Of a stretch of DNA of 7,624 bases, positions 1 to 5,405 are shown piece after piece. The position numbers were made by a program, and so were the translations under genes. Position 1 is the stretch's first letter; the number at the start of each line of letters is the position of its first letter. Source of the DNA: an uncultured Lachnospiraceae bacterium (lineage in GTDB: Bacteria; Bacillota_A; Clostridia; Lachnospirales; Lachnospiraceae); assembly GCA_902796775.1 (NCBI GenBank), contig CADBQK010000471.1:1-7624 (forward strand), in the 5' to 3' direction. The notes under the pieces were generated by a model. That model had not been told where the DNA came from and did not search any database. It saw only the letters and a list, made by a program, of their open reading frames with translations.

Positions 1-28
1 CCAAACCTTTGATACTGATAATTTCCAT
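1..28 (-). CDS. folB: Start of probable dihydroneopterin aldolase (FolB or FolB-FolK), partial
   Basis: Only nine codons lie inside the window, reading MEIISIKGL from an ATG at 28-26. An AAGGGG ribosome binding site overlaps the end of folP just upstream, and the gap to the folP stop is 3 nt. Seen: a start codon, a good binding site and tight packing behind folP. Known: dihydroneopterin aldolases commonly begin with a short Met-acid-x-I-x-I-x-G-L strand, and folB or a folB-folK fusion often follows folP in Clostridia. FolB cleaves 7,8-dihydroneopterin to the 6-hydroxymethyl pterin that is later activated and joined to p-aminobenzoate by FolP. The call rests on nine residues plus context, so it is tentative; any other short folate-operon gene is possible. 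Confidence 0.45.
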
Positions 29-31
29 ATT

Positions 32-844
32 TTACCCCTTATTATTTAAAATCGCCTGAGCCATCATGACAGATCTCTTATTTGCCTCAATATCATGTAC
101 GCGGACAAAGGCATAACCGGCCATGACAGCCAGCGTTGTTGTGACAAGTGTTCCCTCCAGGCGGCTACCGGATGGCTGGTCAAGTGTCAGTCCGATAACA
201 GATTTCCGGGAACAGCCCAGAAGCATCGGAAAACCCAGACTGCAATACTCTTTTAAATGAGCCAGAACGAAGAGGTTCTGCTCATAAGTCTTCCCGAATC
301 CGATCCCGGGATCCAGAATGATCCTGTCCTTTGCTATCCCGGCAAGCAGGGCGGTTTCGACAGACTTCTGCAGTACAGCGATGGAATCTCCCAGAAAGTC
401 CCGGTAGATCCCGTCTTTGCTGTTATGCATCAATACGCAGGGTACCTGCGCTCTCGCGATTACCTGTGCCATATCCGGGTCAGCCTGAAGACCCCAGATA
501 TCATTGATCAGATCACAGCCGGCATCCAGGACAGCCTGGGCCACTTTGCTTTTGTAGGTGTCTACGGAAATCGGAACATCATACTCCTGCCGGATCCATC
601 TCAGGGCAGGCAGGACACGCTCAATCTCTTCTTCATCTGAGATACGGGTATAACCAGGCCTTGTAGACTCTCCTCCGATATCAATGATATCCGCCCCCTC
701 CCGGATCATCTGCCCGGCTCTTTTCAGGATACTGTCCCTGCCGGTATAAGATCCGCCGTCTGAAAAAGAGTCGGGAGTCACATTCAGGATGCCCATGATG
801 TAAGTGCAGTTATTAAAATGAAACTCTTTATTTCCGATTTTCAA
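32..844 (-). CDS. folP: Dihydropteroate synthase
   Basis: Condenses p-aminobenzoate with 6-hydroxymethyl-7,8-dihydropterin pyrophosphate to give 7,8-dihydropteroate; cytoplasmic TIM-barrel enzyme and the target of sulfonamides. The 270-residue length is normal. Both family signatures are present: MGILNVTPDSFSDGG at residues 17-31 and GADIIDIGGESTRPG at 50-64. Further on are DPGIGFGKT (about 178-186), the CSRKS pterin-binding loop (about 212-216) and the closing RVHD. The start is a TTG (844-842) whose last two bases overlap the folC TGA stop, so the two genes share TTGA. An AAAGGAAG binding site six bases upstream supports this start, and the next Met (residue 17) lies inside the first signature, too late. 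The overlap suggests translational coupling to folC. No odd residue was seen in the active site. Identity is very secure. Confidence 0.97.
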   Translation of the reverse strand: MKIGNKEFHFNNCTYIMGILNVTPDSFSDGGSYTGRDSILKRAGQMIREGADIIDIGGESTRPGYTRISDEEEIERVLPALRWIRQEYDVPISVDTYKSKVAQAVLDAGCDLINDIWGLQADPDMAQVIARAQVPCVLMHNSKDGIYRDFLGDSIAVLQKSVETALLAGIAKDRIILDPGIGFGKTYEQNLFVLAHLKEYCSLGFPMLLGCSRKSVIGLTLDQPSGSRLEGTLVTTTLAVMAGYAFVRVHDIEANKRSVMMAQAILNNKG

Positions 845-2235
845 ATAGTTCTTCCTTTCTGTCTCCTGATGATTTCCATAGTCTCTGACAGTACGCTAAG
901 TGTTCCGAACTGCAGGATGGGACGATGTGTATCCCGGGCAGATGCGAGGGCTGTTTCCACGGCTTCACGGCAGGATGAGACTGCTGTGACTCTCCTGAAT
1001 AGCTGATGAGCTTCCCGGGCAAGCACTTCTGCATCCAGACCTCTTGCTGTGGGAGGGCTGAAAGTGATCAGCGTATCTGAAACGGATGCCATCTCTCTGA
1101 GCATTGCGTGATGATTTTTGTCAGCGAATACGGCCATGACCAGGATCGGCTCTGCATTTCCAAAATACTCTTTTGCTGTTAAAGCCAGTGCTCTCGTGCC
1201 ATCCGGATTGTGTGCTCCATCGACAATATACACCGGATCATCCAGGATCTGCTCAAAACGTCCGGGCCATCTGGCTTTTAAGATACCTGCCCGTATGGAT
1301 CCCTCATCAATTGTTGTGAAGCAGGCCGGTTCTCCTCTTTTCTCTGCCGCCTGTTTGACTGCAAGTATCGTCTCGATTGCCAGTGCCGCATTTTCCGGCA
1401 TATAACTGCCAGGCATTGCCGTCTCCAGATCCTTATACTCTTTATAGCTGAAACGGCGATAGTACCTGGATCCGGATGCTGTTTTATCCTGAGGATCGGA
1501 CAGAGGGTGTAAAGAGTCTGCCTTGATATCCTTCTGTCCTGCTGTATATAAAATGCATCCTTTCTGCCTGCAGATATCCGTAATAATATCCAGTGCATCC
1601 TGGTCGTCGCTGCAGCAGATAACGGGACTGCCGGGACAGATAATACCGCCCTTTTCCGCGGCTATGTGCGGAATATCGGGACCAAGATAAGCTGTATGAT
1701 CCAGTCCGATCGAGGTGATCACACAAGCCGCCGGACACTTGATCACATTGGTAGCATCCAGCCTGCCTCCCATTCCGGTCTCGATCACAAGGACATCCGC
1801 TCTGCTCTCTGCCAGATACAGGTAGGCCATTGCGGTCTCGATTTCAAATGAGGTGGGCGGATCTGTGCGCAGCACAGCATCCTCCTCGACTATGTCCCGG
1901 ATCCTCGTAATGCAATCCGCTGCGGCTTCTTCGCTGATCCACTCGCCTCCGGTCTGGATGATCTCCCGGTATCCGAAAACGGCAGGAGAAATATACCTGC
2001 CGCAGCACAGGCCCGCACTTTCCAGAATCGATGCGATATAAGTACAGACAGATCCTTTCCCATTCGTCCCTGCAGCATGGATCACCGGTTTTTGATCCTG
2101 CGGATCACCCAGCAGCCGCAGGAGCCGCCGGATCCTGAACAATCCCGGCCTAATTCCAGACTTAGATGCCTCCGCACTATATAAACGTGCCTCTTGATAG
2201 TTCATTTTCGCCATTTCATACTTATGCCGGATCAT
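841..2235 (-). CDS. folC: Dihydrofolate synthase / folylpolyglutamate synthase
   Basis: ATP-dependent ligase of the Mur-ligase superfamily. It adds glutamate to dihydropteroate and/or extends the polyglutamate tail of folates in the cytoplasm. Seen: the P-loop GTNGKGS (residues 56-62), the central-domain stretch ETGMGGRLDATNVI, the metal-binding region LDHTAYLG, RWPGRFE, and DGAHNPDG in the C-terminal domain. The 464-residue length fits the family (about 420-460). The start at 2235 has GAGGA only three bases upstream. An internal ATG at 2205 (MNYQEARLY) matches where FolC proteins usually begin but has no visible binding site, so the true protein may be 454 residues. The sequence around the start is duplicated (see 2216-2290). 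The stop overlaps the folP start, and the product of folP is its substrate, so an operon is near certain. Only the exact start is uncertain. Confidence 0.95.
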   Translation of the reverse strand: MIRHKYEMAKMNYQEARLYSAEASKSGIRPGLFRIRRLLRLLGDPQDQKPVIHAAGTNGKGSVCTYIASILESAGLCCGRYISPAVFGYREIIQTGGEWISEEAAADCITRIRDIVEEDAVLRTDPPTSFEIETAMAYLYLAESRADVLVIETGMGGRLDATNVIKCPAACVITSIGLDHTAYLGPDIPHIAAEKGGIICPGSPVICCSDDQDALDIITDICRQKGCILYTAGQKDIKADSLHPLSDPQDKTASGSRYYRRFSYKEYKDLETAMPGSYMPENAALAIETILAVKQAAEKRGEPACFTTIDEGSIRAGILKARWPGRFEQILDDPVYIVDGAHNPDGTRALALTAKEYFGNAEPILVMAVFADKNHHAMLREMASVSDTLITFSPPTARGLDAEVLAREAHQLFRRVTAVSSCREAVETALASARDTHRPILQFGTLSVLSETMEIIRRQKGRTI

Positions 2236-2290
2236 ATGTCCTCAGCTGATAATACTTATTCCAGAGATCATCTATCCTCAGCTGAAAATA
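2216..2290 (-). repeat. Imperfect tandem duplication of the folC translation-start region
   Basis: Read on the minus strand, TCAGCTGAGGA occurs at 2285-2275 and again at 2249-2239. The similarity continues through ATGATC, GG and ATAAGTAT in both copies. The units are 36 and 34 nt, differing by a two-base gap and a handful of substitutions. Each copy carries GAGGA three bases before an ATG; the downstream ATG is the folC start. The upstream one opens a nine-codon reading frame. This is seen directly; an origin by local slippage or duplication is inferred. Confidence 0.8.
2242..2271 (-). CDS. Possible nine-codon mini-ORF upstream of folC
   Basis: Reads MISGISIIS then TGA. It starts three bases after a GAGGA in the first copy of the duplicated start region. 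Its TGA stop overlaps the GAGGA that serves folC, six bases before the folC ATG, so ribosomes ending here would be well placed to begin folC. It may be a translated coupling peptide or only a by-product of the duplication. The peptide itself shows no recognisable motif. Confidence 0.25.
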   Translation of the reverse strand: MISGISIIS

Positions 2291-2337
2291 TTCGGGTTCC
2301 CAATGAGGATTCTCTGCAGCTGCATTCCCTCAAACGA

Positions 2338-2898
2338 TCAGCGGATGGTCAGCATTGCAAGCATAAAAACTGCTCCGCCGATCAGGCCGCCCAGATGTGC
2401 CATGATATTGATCCCCCGGCGGGAGAAACCATATGCGCCGTTGACCAGGAGTACATACAGGATCCCCTGCAGGGATACCCCCTGATAATCCGGATGCAGG
2501 GCAATAACGAGATAAGCACCCAGCAAACCGAAAATAGCACCGGAAGCGCCTGCTGAGACAGAATACCGATGACGCCTCTCTTCCCAGAACAAGGTCAGCA
2601 GATTCCCGGCCAGTCCGGAAACCAGATATAAAGCCAGGAAAGCCGGGATCCCCAGGAAAACTTCCAGTGAAGGTCCCATATTAAAGAGCGCATACAGATT
2701 GCAAAGGAGATGGAACGCGCCAAAATGCAGAAACATAGCCGTCAATAACCGGTACCACTGGCCGTCCCGGACTTTGGGAGTGTACATAGCACCAAACTTC
2801 ATCGCCGTAGCTTTATTCTGCGTCCCTCCGGCAATTGTTTCTGCCAGAAATACTACTAAATTGATGATGATCAGAATATATGTCAGTCTCAGGTTCAT
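2338..2898 (-). CDS. Rhomboid family intramembrane serine protease
   Basis: Polytopic membrane protease that cleaves transmembrane substrates within the bilayer. The 186 residues are close to a minimal six-helix rhomboid core with no extra soluble domain. Seen: a first hydrophobic helix at about 7-23, the HxxxxHLxxN region with Asn67 (H58, H63, N67), the catalytic serine in GASG (Ser119), and the catalytic histidine in AHLGGLIGG (His168). The catalytic dyad is therefore intact. The start at 2898 has GGAGG four bases upstream and lies 21 nt past the reverse transcriptase stop, pointing to a shared transcript. A 102-nt gap separates it from folC. The substrate cannot be told from sequence. Rhomboids are usually general housekeeping proteins, so a functional link with the neighbouring reverse transcriptase is possible but unproven. 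Confidence 0.95.
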   Translation of the reverse strand: MNLRLTYILIIINLVVFLAETIAGGTQNKATAMKFGAMYTPKVRDGQWYRLLTAMFLHFGAFHLLCNLYALFNMGPSLEVFLGIPAFLALYLVSGLAGNLLTLFWEERRHRYSVSAGASGAIFGLLGAYLVIALHPDYQGVSLQGILYVLLVNGAYGFSRRGINIMAHLGGLIGGAVFMLAMLTIR

Positions 2899-2919
2899 GG
2901 ATCCTCCGCACTACATAAA

Positions 2920-4140
2920 TCAGATGTTTTCCGCTGTCTGCCTCAGCTTCCGGTTCTCCTCCTGCCACCTGTAATATTCGGCAACCAGGGGAGTGTATCC
3001 AAGTTTCTTCAGGCTTTCATACGAGATCCGGTAATTGCCCTTATAATGACGGCCGCTGTAAAGATAACGCAGATACTGCTGCATACAGGTATCGATCCTG
3101 TGCAGACCTGTGCCGGTCGTCAGTACCGGGAAATAGAAACGAATCCAGCTGAAGGCATTTTTACCGGCGAGATCATAGAATTTCTGGTCAAAACTGCGGA
3201 TCATGACCGCGGCAGCCCTTTCATAAGATGCTCCTTTGCGCTTTCTCCAGCGATAGATCCTGCCCGCCTTACGCCGAATCTTGCCCTGCATTTTCCGGAT
3301 CGATGCTTCCGAAAGGTCAGTCTGACCATTCACTCTCCTGAATCCCAGAAACTCCCAGGGCTCACCCGGATCTGAGAGGCATACTTTGGAAGGATTCAAG
3401 CTCAGTCTTTTCTCCTTTAAATGCTCCTGCAGGATACGGAAACACTCTTCACGCTCTCTGGCAGTCCTGGCAAAGATGAGGATGTCATCCGAGTAGCGAA
3501 AGTACGGGATCCCCCTGCTCTCAAATATCTCATCCAGGCTCCTCAGATACAGATTAGCAAAGAAACTGGCCAGCGGTACGCCGGCCATTGCTCCCCGCTT
3601 TTCCCGCAGGACTTTGCCTCCGCTGATGCATGCATCCTGCGTCAGCAGGCGCTTTAGCAGCGCCAGCAGCTCATTATCATCCGTGATCACTTCCTGCAGC
3701 AAGCCAAGCAGCTGCGCAGTATCGATTGAATTGAAATAGTCATGGATATCGGCCTTCAGCACATAATGTCCCTCCAGGTCCGGAATCTGAAGAATCCTGT
3801 CCATCGCTGTCTTGGCGGTCTGATTCCTGCGGAATGAATAGCAGCTGCCGGAGAGACAGTCGTCATACTTGTAGAGCAGGAAGGCCAGATGCTTGAGCAC
3901 CCAGGTCTCATCTTCATCATAGCAGTAGACAATCCTCTTCCTGTCTGTCCCGATTTTGGAAAGGAAGAGCTTTCTCGGATACCCGAAAGAAATATCGGAA
4001 AGCATCCGGGGATAACGTCCTTCTCTGATATACTCCTCGAGCTGACGAGCCTGAGATTTACCAATCTGTCCCTTTTCTTTCTTATACTGCAGGAACGTCT
4101 CCCAGGCTTCAGGCCGGGTCAGCATCTCAAGGAGAGTCAT
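2920..4140 (-). CDS. Reverse transcriptase (RNA-directed DNA polymerase), unclassified group
   Basis: A 406-residue protein with the palm motifs of bacterial reverse transcriptases in order: motif A KADIHDYFNSID (about 129-140, catalytic Asp131), motif B AGVPLASFFANLYL (186-199), motif C YSDD (216-219), LNPSK (248-252) and FLGF (264-267). A basic stretch and a helical thumb-like region (about 270-406) follow. There is no HNH endonuclease or intron-maturase domain and no fused accessory domain. All catalytic aspartates are present, so it should be active. Start choice: ATG 4140 has GGAGG seven bases upstream. The frame stays open to an ATG at 4266, but none of the earlier ATGs has a binding site. 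Motif B has AG where group II and retron enzymes have QG, and motif C has Ser where most have Ala. I could not assign it to retron, diversity-generating, Abi or a numbered unknown group. It is preceded by a structured 243-nt gap and followed by the rhomboid gene. A role in phage defence or making DNA from a nearby RNA is inference. Confidence 0.93.
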   Translation of the reverse strand: MTLLEMLTRPEAWETFLQYKKEKGQIGKSQARQLEEYIREGRYPRMLSDISFGYPRKLFLSKIGTDRKRIVYCYDEDETWVLKHLAFLLYKYDDCLSGSCYSFRRNQTAKTAMDRILQIPDLEGHYVLKADIHDYFNSIDTAQLLGLLQEVITDDNELLALLKRLLTQDACISGGKVLREKRGAMAGVPLASFFANLYLRSLDEIFESRGIPYFRYSDDILIFARTAREREECFRILQEHLKEKRLSLNPSKVCLSDPGEPWEFLGFRRVNGQTDLSEASIRKMQGKIRRKAGRIYRWRKRKGASYERAAAVMIRSFDQKFYDLAGKNAFSWIRFYFPVLTTGTGLHRIDTCMQQYLRYLYSGRHYKGNYRISYESLKKLGYTPLVAEYYRWQEENRKLRQTAENI

Positions 4141-4147
4141 CGTACAA

Positions 4148-4152
4148 CCTCC
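4148..4152 (-). promoter_or_regulatory. Ribosome binding site that decides the reverse transcriptase start
   Basis: GGAGG on the minus strand, seven bases before the ATG at 4140. The in-frame upstream ATGs (4266, 4245, 4182) have no comparable site. This fixes the start at 4140 and removes 42 residues from the longest open frame. Its two terminal G residues also belong to the downstream copy of an 11-nt direct repeat (4151-4161). Confidence 0.8.
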
Positions 4153-4355
4153 GTTTTCAGGGTAATGGAAGGGAAGGGGCATGCTTTGAACTAAGCTGTG
4201 CTTAGGATACGGGATGGTACCGGATCCGGCCGCCTGCAAGGCCATCAAAAATGAATCCGGCTGCATCTGCCGCAGGCGCTCAATGAGCCGCCCCCTCCCG
4301 GTTTCCCGTTTTCAGGCAGTGATCTTGAAAGCGCATATCCCAAAACAAAACGTGA

Positions 4356-4368
4356 TCATACTGTATGA
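4356..4368. repeat. 13-nt palindrome just after the 4384-4926 gene
   Basis: TCATACTGTATGA: six-base arms around a single central base, 15 nt past the stop codon of the upstream gene in the direction of transcription. It could be a regulator site or a small hairpin in the leader. No T-run follows, so it is not an intrinsic terminator. Confidence 0.4.
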
Positions 4369-4383
4369 CAGTGTCTGCAAGGA

Positions 4384-4926
4384 TCAAAGATACTTATGCA
4401 GTCTGTCTGTAATATACTCGATGGTGTTCGGATAATGCTCCACAAAATTCAGGAAAGTATATCCCCTGCTCTCTGCGGCTTCCCGGCTCCAGCGGTATTC
4501 CCTGTGTGCTGTTGTTGTTTTTCCGATGAGCATCATGATCAGTTTCGGAGTATCACCGTCATAAACGACGATGGAATAATCCATAAAACGGCCCGTCCCG
4601 CCAATTTCTGTCGGAGAGACCTGCTCACGTACTGAGTACTGCCCAAACTCATCTGAAAGAACCTGCAGGATCTTCTCACGGCAGGTCCTGCCATCTGCAG
4701 CATCCTCTTTATATGCATCAGCCATTGCATCCTGCACAGGAGCTGTACGATCTGCATCAAAACTGGTACCGGCACCACCGCCATTCTCTTTGGCCTGCTG
4801 GATTACATCGTCCAGACCCTCTTTCAGATTCCCGAAAATAGCCGACGCTTTTTCCTTGTTTTCCTCTGATGTCACATCATTGATGACTTTCATTCCCTCT
4901 TTCATCAGCTTATCAAACAGACCCAT
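4384..4926 (-). CDS. Hypothetical protein with an N-terminal helix and a C-terminal alpha/beta domain
   Basis: 180 residues, first gene of the minus-strand operon, with AGGAGG eight bases before the ATG. I do not recognise a named family. Seen: an amphipathic, charged helical N-terminus (about 1-48), a Gly/Asp/Ala-rich linker (about 49-80) and a compact C-terminal domain (about 81-180) with helix, strand, strand-hairpin-strand (DYSIVVYDGDTPKLIMMLIGK), helix and a last strand TFLNFVEHYPN. The strand-turn-strand ending in Lys, followed by a helix, resembles a PD-(D/E)XK nuclease core. Asp116 and Lys136 could occupy the usual places, but the acidic residue expected two positions before the lysine is missing, so it would be a non-catalytic version. 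That fold assignment is inference. No signal peptide or membrane segment. It may simply be a housekeeping protein, or an accessory to the reverse transcriptase that follows. Confidence 0.75.
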   Translation of the reverse strand: MGLFDKLMKEGMKVINDVTSEENKEKASAIFGNLKEGLDDVIQQAKENGGGAGTSFDADRTAPVQDAMADAYKEDAADGRTCREKILQVLSDEFGQYSVREQVSPTEIGGTGRFMDYSIVVYDGDTPKLIMMLIGKTTTAHREYRWSREAAESRGYTFLNFVEHYPNTIEYITDRLHKYL

Positions 4927-4974
4927 CTTTTTTCCTCCTGTAAATGGCGGATCAGCATTTTATGTTTTCAATTT

Positions 4975-5003
4975 AGTATACCACATCTTTCTTTTTTCGT
5001 GAA
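4975..5003 (-). promoter_or_regulatory. Sigma-A type promoter for the minus-strand operon
   Basis: On the minus strand: TTCACG (5003-4998), 17-nt spacer, TATACT (4980-4975) preceded by TGG, giving an extended -10. Transcription would begin near 4968, about 42 nt before the ATG at 4926. It would drive the hypothetical gene and, in the absence of any visible terminator, the reverse transcriptase, rhomboid and folate genes as well. Confidence 0.65.
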
Positions 5004-5035
5004 CTACAAACAATGCGCCGGACTCCATCTTGCTC

Positions 5036-5064
5036 TTGATTTTCTCCTGAACTGCAAGTATATT
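5036..5064 (+). promoter_or_regulatory. Candidate sigma-A type promoter for the dipeptidase leader
   Basis: TTGATT (5036-5041), 17-nt spacer, TATATT (5059-5064). The predicted start is near 5071, which would give an unusually long leader of about 335 nt containing all the hairpins up to 5373. The divergent minus-strand promoter lies only 33 nt away. Confidence 0.45.
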
Positions 5065-5072
5065 TTGATATA

Positions 5073-5131
5073 GGCGTCAAAATGTCAAAACGCCGTTTAT
5101 GCACAAGATGCGAAGCTGGTCCTTGACGGCG
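5073..5131 (+). other. Mutually exclusive small hairpins in the divergent leader
   Basis: GGCGT (5073-5077) pairs with ACGCC (5090-5094). CGCCGT (5091-5096) pairs with ACGGCG (5126-5131), supported by CAAG/CTTG inside. CGTCAA (5075-5080) pairs with TTGACG (5123-5128). The three pairings share bases and cannot all form together, an arrangement typical of switching leaders. No known riboswitch core was recognised, so function is unknown. Confidence 0.3.
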
Positions 5132-5156
5132 AAACGCGCTGCCTTATCAGATGAAT

Positions 5157-5373
5157 ATAGGTAATTGCGAAACTCTGTCTGTTTGAGGTGCAGCCTGCAT
5201 ATCCCCATGGCAGACGCGCTCTCGCTCAGAACAACACGGAACAGTACATAAGTGTGCATCCTGCCATAGGCAGTCTGCGCACTAAGTACTGCCGTGTTGT
5301 TATGGTCTGCCAGAAGATATGCAGGAACTGCACTGAAAAAAGAGTCAGTCTATGTAGTTTCGCAATCACCTAT
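5157..5373. repeat. 217-nt imperfect inverted repeat able to form one long hairpin
   Basis: Outer arms ATAGGTAATTGCGAAACT (5157-5174) and its near-exact complement (5356-5373) match at 17 of 18 positions. Moving inward, paired blocks are 5188-5193/5328-5333, 5194-5202/5317-5325, 5208-5215/5305-5312, 5230-5239/5292-5301, 5242-5247/5286-5291, 5251-5258/5276-5283 (one G-U) and the tip CTGCC-ATA-GGCAG (5261-5273). That is about 70 pairs broken by small loops. It ends 18 nt before the dipeptidase ribosome binding site. No T-run follows on either strand, so it is not a terminator. It may be a structured leader or small RNA, or a miniature palindromic element: the arms from GG inward are flanked by TA on both sides, as in TA-targeting elements, but that is weak because TAGG/CCTA is itself symmetric. 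No open reading frame in it looks coding. Confidence 0.85.
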
Positions 5374-5405
5374 CATATGAAAAAGAGAAAAGGAGTTCCG
5401 AATAG

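Larger units (their letters stand above)
4141..4383 (-). ncRNA. Structured leader between the small gene and the reverse transcriptase; candidate RT-associated RNA
   Basis: This gap is unusually long for the operon and rich in self-complementarity. On the minus strand GGGAGGGGGC (4299-4290) can pair with GCCCCTTCCC (4180-4171), ten pairs with one G-U. This encloses about 110 nt that contain CTAAG-5 nt-CTTAG (4205-4191) and CGCCTGC/GCAGGCG (4278-4272 with 4237-4231). A competing hairpin (4292-4275) reuses part of the closing stem. The 11-mer CCTGAAAACGG occurs on both sides of this domain (4316-4306 and 4161-4151), the second copy abutting the ribosome binding site. Known: several defence-type reverse transcriptases use a structured RNA encoded next to their gene. 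Whether this is such an RNA is inference. The other view is that part of it codes for an N-terminal extension of the reverse transcriptase. Confidence 0.3.

Noticed and set aside
2291..2337. Terminator between rhomboid and folC (TGAGG/CCTCA and the TGCAGCTGCA palindrome)
   Set aside because: The stem is short and interrupted and no T-run follows, so read-through into folC is the better reading.
2920..4140. Group II intron
   Set aside because: No maturase C-terminal or HNH domain, and no domain V-like hairpin was noticed downstream, where the rhomboid gene begins after 21 nt.
4279..4314. 12-codon TTG-started frame after GGGAGGGGG in the reverse transcriptase leader
   Set aside because: The start is weak, the frame is very short, and the G-rich run is better explained as one arm of the long-range stem.
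2920..4383. Diversity-generating retroelement
   Set aside because: Motif B is not the type seen in those enzymes, there is no accessory Avd-like protein, and I saw no template/variable repeat pair differing at adenines in the window.
5157..5373. Retron msr-msd RNA for the minus-strand reverse transcriptase
   Set aside because: The hairpin is over 1 kb upstream of the enzyme, outside the operon promoter at 4975-5003, and the enzyme lacks recognisable retron marker motifs such as VTG in the C-terminal region.
5157..5373. Intrinsic terminator
   Set aside because: Much too long and no T-run follows on either strand.
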